Source of the DNA: a virus
DNA length: 61,641 bases
Virus record (IMG/VR): IMGVR_UViG_3300049893_001527
Span: 1 to 61,641 of that record
Reading direction: 5' to 3' (one strand)
How positions within the stretch are numbered: position 1 is the first letter of the stretch; the number at the start of each line of letters is the position of its first letter. Below the pieces are notes generated by a model. It was not told the DNA's origin. It did not search any database and saw only the letters and a list, made by a program, of their open reading frames with translations. Shown here in pieces: positions 57,686 through 61,641 of the stretch. Made by a program: the position numbers and the translations under genes.

Positions 57686-59995
57686 ATGGCTATTAATGAC
57701 GTAGACAAAGACTTATTAAATAGAGCTTGGTCCCAACTAATGAAACAATTAGGATGGGGGGATATTATTCAATTAGGGGATATTCTCCAAGCCGAGCAAG
57801 TATCTACCATTAATGAAGTTAGTCAAGGAGCCAATGTTGGGGCAGGTAGTGGAATATTCAAAACCAAGGATGCCAATACCCTACAATTTAAAACTTTAGT
57901 AGCTGGACCCAATATGGGTTTGACGCCAGCAGCGGATACTATTACTATTACAACAAATAGTGAAATCAATACTGCATCCAATATTGGAACCGGAAGTGGT
58001 ATTTTCAAGGACAAATCAGGGGTAGACTTACGATTTAAGTCTTTGAAGGCTGGACCGAATATTACTTTAGTTAGTAATCCCAACGACATTACAATTGAAG
58101 CATCTGTTTCGGATAATACTGTAATAAATGTTAAAAGCTATGGTGCAGTAGGTGATGGTGTTACGGATGATACCGCTGCTATTCAATCAGCTTTGGACGC
58201 TATACCAGCGGCGGGCCCAACTGGTTTGGTGGCCGCCGAAGTAATATTTCCACCCGGTATTTATTTAATTAAGAGTCCCGGTTTGACTATTACCGCCAAA
58301 CAGGGTTTTACTATTACTGGTGGTTCAGACGTATCATTTCTTTATGACAGCGATACAGTAAATACAAGTGTTTGGAACATTATAGCTTGTTATTATGGAG
58401 TATTCAACGATATAACTGTTAGCCCTACGGCTGTTGGTTATGCCAAAGCAGGCTTTAGGATTGGTTCGCCACTTGGTAGACATACCTTTAATCGTTGTGG
58501 GGTAACTGGAAGCCACAACAACATACAGCCTTATCACATACAATACGGTTTTTGGACTGAACCAACTAACGGTGACGCCAATAATGACCACCATGTATTT
58601 AATACTTGTAGTGTTTCGGAATGTCGGGTAGGTTGGTGGATTAACCACACTCAATCAAAAGCCATTAGATTTTATGGTTGTATAGACCATTCAAGAGATT
58701 ACGGTGTTTTGTCTGAGGGCAGCTATTTCTGGCGTGACGGCAGTATGTCTAATCACGAAATTTCAGATTTTGCCCAAACAAACATTTCTGGTAACGACCC
58801 TATTATTATTTCGGGTTTAAATAGTGAATCATCGAAACGGTTATTTCAGGTTGGGGCATTTAGCGCAGATGGTAGTGTTCCTAATAGTTCTGCCGCTAAT
58901 GCCAATTATTTTAGCGTTACATTTGAGGGAGTTAGATTTGATTGTGATAACTTGGCCTTGGAGGGTATCGAGAACCTAGATGGCACTAATCCACAAGTAC
59001 GATTAAATGTTGTCCCTACAGCAGATGAATTAGACGGCTTACATGGCACGGTAGGTTGGGGGGCTCCCATTAATTTCCGCCAAATGGGGCCGGTCAACAT
59101 TATTGGGTGTCGTTTTGGGGCGGGGAACCCGGGTGCAGCAGGGGCTAGACGGGCGAAGATTAGCGTATTTGGTGGACAGCCCGAAGTAAATATAATAGGG
59201 TCATCATTTATTGGGGACGATCCTAGGGTATCCCCTGTTTTGGGGGCTATAGGTGGTAGTACATTTGGGCCTTTTACTAGTTCATCTAAAATAAATATAG
59301 TAGGTAGTAGTATGTTGGTTTCGGTGGCGACCCCTAATTATACTTGGCCAGTAGGCGTAACACATATGCCAATTGGGACACCGGATTTTTGGGCTTCTAC
59401 TGAATGGCACGGGTGGTATGGGCAAACTTATCCATTACCGGCATATAGGGGACACAACAGGATTAGATTGGCCGATAACTTAACAACCTTTAGTATACCA
59501 GACGGTGTAGCTCCGGGGGAATTAATAACTTTGGAATTCGTGCAGCACGATTTCTGGACTGGTTATACGGTTAGTTTGGCGTCAGCTACCAACATTGTAT
59601 TAGCTAATCCACATTTCTTTATGACCCCTGAAATCAACACAACTGTTAGTATAACATTGAGGTGGGATTATTTAATAAAGAAATGGGTTGAAATAGCTAG
59701 GTCTAATTTGGGGGTTATTAGACTAGACAGATCCGACAGTAGTGGTGCGCCGGGAAATGCAACAATTAATAAACCGAGTGGGGTATCTGCTATTGCGGCT
59801 GGGGCTAGTAGTGTAGTTATTAGTAACAATCTAGTGACTAGTTCTAGCAATATATTTGCAGTAATAAAACAAGCTGTAGCAGATGCTACATTAACGCAAA
59901 TTTTGCGCGTTAGTAGTGGGGCAGGTACATTTACCATATATGGTAATGCTATAGCGACAGGTAATGTGACCGTTAGTTGGTTTATAGTTAATTAA
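57686..59995 (+). CDS. Tailspike 3, pectin-lyase-type beta-helix
   Basis: 769 residues. Anchor KDLLNRAWSQLMKQLGWGDI and LGDILQAEQ, then two tandem copies of a 45-residue module (VGAGSGIFKTKDANTLQFKT and IGTGSGIFKDKSGVDLRFKS with AGPNxxL after each). Residues about 150 onward have VKSYGAVGDGVTDDTAAIQS, the pectin-lyase signature, and coils to about 560; a C-terminal beta domain with VIRLDRSDSSGAPGN follows. Starts 3 nt after tailspike 2. Confidence 0.85.
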   Translation: MAINDVDKDLLNRAWSQLMKQLGWGDIIQLGDILQAEQVSTINEVSQGANVGAGSGIFKTKDANTLQFKTLVAGPNMGLTPAADTITITTNSEINTASNIGTGSGIFKDKSGVDLRFKSLKAGPNITLVSNPNDITIEASVSDNTVINVKSYGAVGDGVTDDTAAIQSALDAIPAAGPTGLVAAEVIFPPGIYLIKSPGLTITAKQGFTITGGSDVSFLYDSDTVNTSVWNIIACYYGVFNDITVSPTAVGYAKAGFRIGSPLGRHTFNRCGVTGSHNNIQPYHIQYGFWTEPTNGDANNDHHVFNTCSVSECRVGWWINHTQSKAIRFYGCIDHSRDYGVLSEGSYFWRDGSMSNHEISDFAQTNISGNDPIIISGLNSESSKRLFQVGAFSADGSVPNSSAANANYFSVTFEGVRFDCDNLALEGIENLDGTNPQVRLNVVPTADELDGLHGTVGWGAPINFRQMGPVNIIGCRFGAGNPGAAGARRAKISVFGGQPEVNIIGSSFIGDDPRVSPVLGAIGGSTFGPFTSSSKINIVGSSMLVSVATPNYTWPVGVTHMPIGTPDFWASTEWHGWYGQTYPLPAYRGHNRIRLADNLTTFSIPDGVAPGELITLEFVQHDFWTGYTVSLASATNIVLANPHFFMTPEINTTVSITLRWDYLIKKWVEIARSNLGVIRLDRSDSSGAPGNATINKPSGVSAIAAGASSVVISNNLVTSSSNIFAVIKQAVADATLTQILRVSSGAGTFTIYGNAIATGNVTVSWFIVN

Positions 59996-60006
59996 AGGGT
60001 AATAAA

Positions 60007-61641
60007 ATGGCTATTAGTGAATATACCGCAGAACAAATAAACAAAGCTTGGGCTTCATTAATGAACCTATTAGGGTTCAAACAAGGCATTGAACTCGGCA
60101 CTATATTACGCCAAGAAGAAACCGATATCCCTACTGGTGGTACTACGGGGCAAGTATTAGCTAAAGCCAGCAATACAGACCTAGACCTAGAATGGATTAC
60201 TAGTGGGGGTGGGTCAGGTAATTCTGGTTATTTGTTTGGGAGTGGTTATGATGGGGATGTTACTTTAACGTCGGGGCATATATTGGGTGTGCCGATGTAT
60301 AATAACTTAACTATTGATGGCACAGTAAGCATGGCCAACAATCCTTTGTTTGTTAAAGATACATTAACTATTAACGTTGGAGCAGTTTTACACGCTAATG
60401 GAGCCGATGGTGGGAATGCACAAGAAATCGAAGAAGGGCGTTATGGTAGAGCTTTGTTTATGCAAAGTAATACCCAATATGATGATGAAGGTAATGGGTG
60501 GGGCGGCACCGATGGTGGTACTGGTTCGGTATCAATAGCTGTTACCGATTTGGATTTTAACGGAAATACTATTACAGATGGTTTGACTATTATTGTGTAC
60601 GATGGAGCTTTAACTAAAACATTTGAATTCGATGATAATGCCGCTGTTACACCCGGCAATATTTCTGTAACATTAGACGTAAATGCTGAAATTACTGCGA
60701 CCAATTTCGAAAATGCCGTTAATGGTGCCGGTATGGCTGTTGGGGCCACTAGAAATGTTATGGTAGTTACTTTAACACATACAATAGCGGGGGCTGCATT
60801 AGACACTACTGGTACAGCAATTGCAGCATTAGGGGCTTTTGCTGAAATAGCTCAACCATTGGGGTCTTGGCTTGCAGCAGATGATCCTCAATCAATAACA
60901 GATCCGGTATGGGGTCCATACGATATTTTAGTGGATATAGGTACTGGTGGCAATGGTGGTGCTGCTACGGTTGCTGGTTTAGCTGGTGGTATCGCTACTA
61001 GGGTATTTAGGCAAGAAAATTTGCTACGTTTGTCGTCGTCAATACCATGGGTATCCGATTTTAATGATTGGCGACGTTTGGAAACTCATTTTGGTGGGCA
61101 GGGCGGGAGGGCAGGTACAGCAAATGGCGATGCAACTAGTGGTGCTGGCGGGGGAGGGGGGGCTGCTGGATCAATTATACATATATTAGCTAAAAATATA
61201 GTCAATAACGGAACTATTCAATCTAATGGCGGCAATGGTGGTAATGGTGGGGATGCCACAAACTATTCAGTACCACGATTACAATCACAGGGGTCTTTTA
61301 ATACGACAGGCCAACCAGTAGTAGAAGGCGATTTGTTTACTGTAGATGATGGTGTTATTAGTGTAACATTTGAGGCTGATTCAGATTCAATAGTAGGTGG
61401 TGGCAATACTCCCGTAACATTTGATAGTGTGTATTCAGAATTCTTCAAAGTAAATCTTGTGGCTGCTATTAATGACTCTGCTTTAAACGTAACTTCTTAT
61501 TATTCGTTCGGAACCATAGAAATCATACACAATGATTTCGGTGTCAACGATAACGCTTTGGTTACCACTTCGGCTGCTTTTTCCGCTAATGGTTTGGCTA
61601 ATGGAAATGCAGGAACCCCCGGTAGTGGTTATGGTGAAGCT
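60007..61641 (+). CDS. Tailspike/fibre 4, glycine-rich, incomplete at window end
   Basis: Open to the last base (545 codons, no stop). ATG 60007 follows an AAAGGGTAA site. Anchor AEQINKAWASLMNLLGFKQG and LGTILRQEE, then the LAKASNTDLDLEW phage-fibre trimerisation-type segment. Later parts are glycine-rich (GGTDGGTGSVSIAV, SGAGGGGGAAGSIIH) and include the TLTISDG-like domain seen in the kelch protein (LTKTFEFDDNAAVTPGN). C-terminus missing. Confidence 0.8.
   Translation, partial: MAISEYTAEQINKAWASLMNLLGFKQGIELGTILRQEETDIPTGGTTGQVLAKASNTDLDLEWITSGGGSGNSGYLFGSGYDGDVTLTSGHILGVPMYNNLTIDGTVSMANNPLFVKDTLTINVGAVLHANGADGGNAQEIEEGRYGRALFMQSNTQYDDEGNGWGGTDGGTGSVSIAVTDLDFNGNTITDGLTIIVYDGALTKTFEFDDNAAVTPGNISVTLDVNAEITATNFENAVNGAGMAVGATRNVMVVTLTHTIAGAALDTTGTAIAALGAFAEIAQPLGSWLAADDPQSITDPVWGPYDILVDIGTGGNGGAATVAGLAGGIATRVFRQENLLRLSSSIPWVSDFNDWRRLETHFGGQGGRAGTANGDATSGAGGGGGAAGSIIHILAKNIVNNGTIQSNGGNGGNGGDATNYSVPRLQSQGSFNTTGQPVVEGDLFTVDDGVISVTFEADSDSIVGGGNTPVTFDSVYSEFFKVNLVAAINDSALNVTSYYSFGTIEIIHNDFGVNDNALVTTSAAFSANGLANGNAGTPGSGYGEA

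Noticed and set aside
60441-61448. Minus-strand open frames within the tail genes and capsid genes
   Set aside because: They are shadows of plus-strand coding sequence, without ribosome-binding sites or recognisable domains.
1-61641. CRISPR array, integrase or attachment site
   Set aside because: No regularly spaced repeats, no recombinase motif and no tRNA-end duplication were seen; the 30-bp direct repeat pair is a promoter-region duplication.
1-61641. Stop-codon reassignment as in some huge phages
   Set aside because: TAA, TAG and TGA all occur at clean gene ends, and long genes contain none in frame; no suppressor tRNA (anticodons CTA, TTA, TCA) was found in the island.

Overview
The window is a 61.6 kb piece of a large, strictly lytic-looking, tailed bacteriophage genome with a contractile tail (myovirus morphology). 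The evidence is a complete packaging and head set (putative small terminase, large terminase, portal, prohead protease, scaffold-like protein, major capsid protein), a tail sheath and tail tube, and a run of tailspike genes, together with phage-encoded DNA metabolism, chaperonin, sigma factor, tRNA and tmRNA genes. No integrase, repressor, CRISPR array or insertion sequence was seen. The base composition is AT-rich, the standard code fits (TAA, TAG and TGA all end genes), and Shine-Dalgarno sites are ordinary. The host is not identifiable from the sequence; two perfect sigma70 promoters and a tmRNA point to a typical bacterium.

Layout. (1) 1-4907, minus strand: an operon with GroEL-like chaperonin, a small membrane protein, a FmdB-type zinc ribbon, a C39-like cysteine peptidase, a Rad50/SbcC-type ATPase and the start of another gene. 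(2) 4908-5159: a divergent control region with two back-to-back perfect TTGACA-N17-TATAAT promoters. (3) 5160-12409, plus strand: NadR-like P-loop protein, UvsW-like helicase, sigma factor, GroES-like protein, SbcD-like nuclease, and the terminase genes. (4) 12433-24049: head genes ending at the major capsid gene and a strong terminator. (5) 24169-26895: thyX, dNMP kinase and small genes behind their own promoter. (6) 26915-44296: connector and virion genes, tail sheath, a kelch-type protein and tail tube, then a terminator. (7) 44401-54050: an RNA island with 22 recognisable tRNA genes, two degenerate tRNA-like elements, one tmRNA, at least one other structured RNA, an HNH endonuclease and about 20 small genes. 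(8) 54053-61641: four tailspike/fibre genes sharing an N-terminal module, the last one cut by the window edge.

How it fits together. The most interesting reading is a transcription switch. The sigma-like protein (7213-8223) has recognisable regions 2 and 3.2 but stops inside region 4.1, so it lacks the helix-turn-helix that reads a -35 box. The structural genes are preceded by a recurring YAATCTWW element without a -35 box (13 plus-strand copies, plus one looser minus-strand copy), whereas the early-type operons and the tRNA island use TTGAC-type -35 boxes with 17-bp spacers. In several cases the element lies exactly 13-14 nt before the start codon, which predicts leaderless late mRNAs. I infer that this sigma factor reads this element; that has not been tested.

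Other points worth attention are two virion-block proteins carrying a C-terminal HipA/PI3K-like kinase domain (one fused to the prohead protease, one to a lytic-transglycosylase-like region), a degenerate copy of the terminase ATPase domain inside the tRNA island, an HNH gene whose start codon is locked in a 19-bp perfect hairpin, and two expanded families of tiny proteins between the tRNAs. All functional calls are from reading motifs by eye; no database search was possible.
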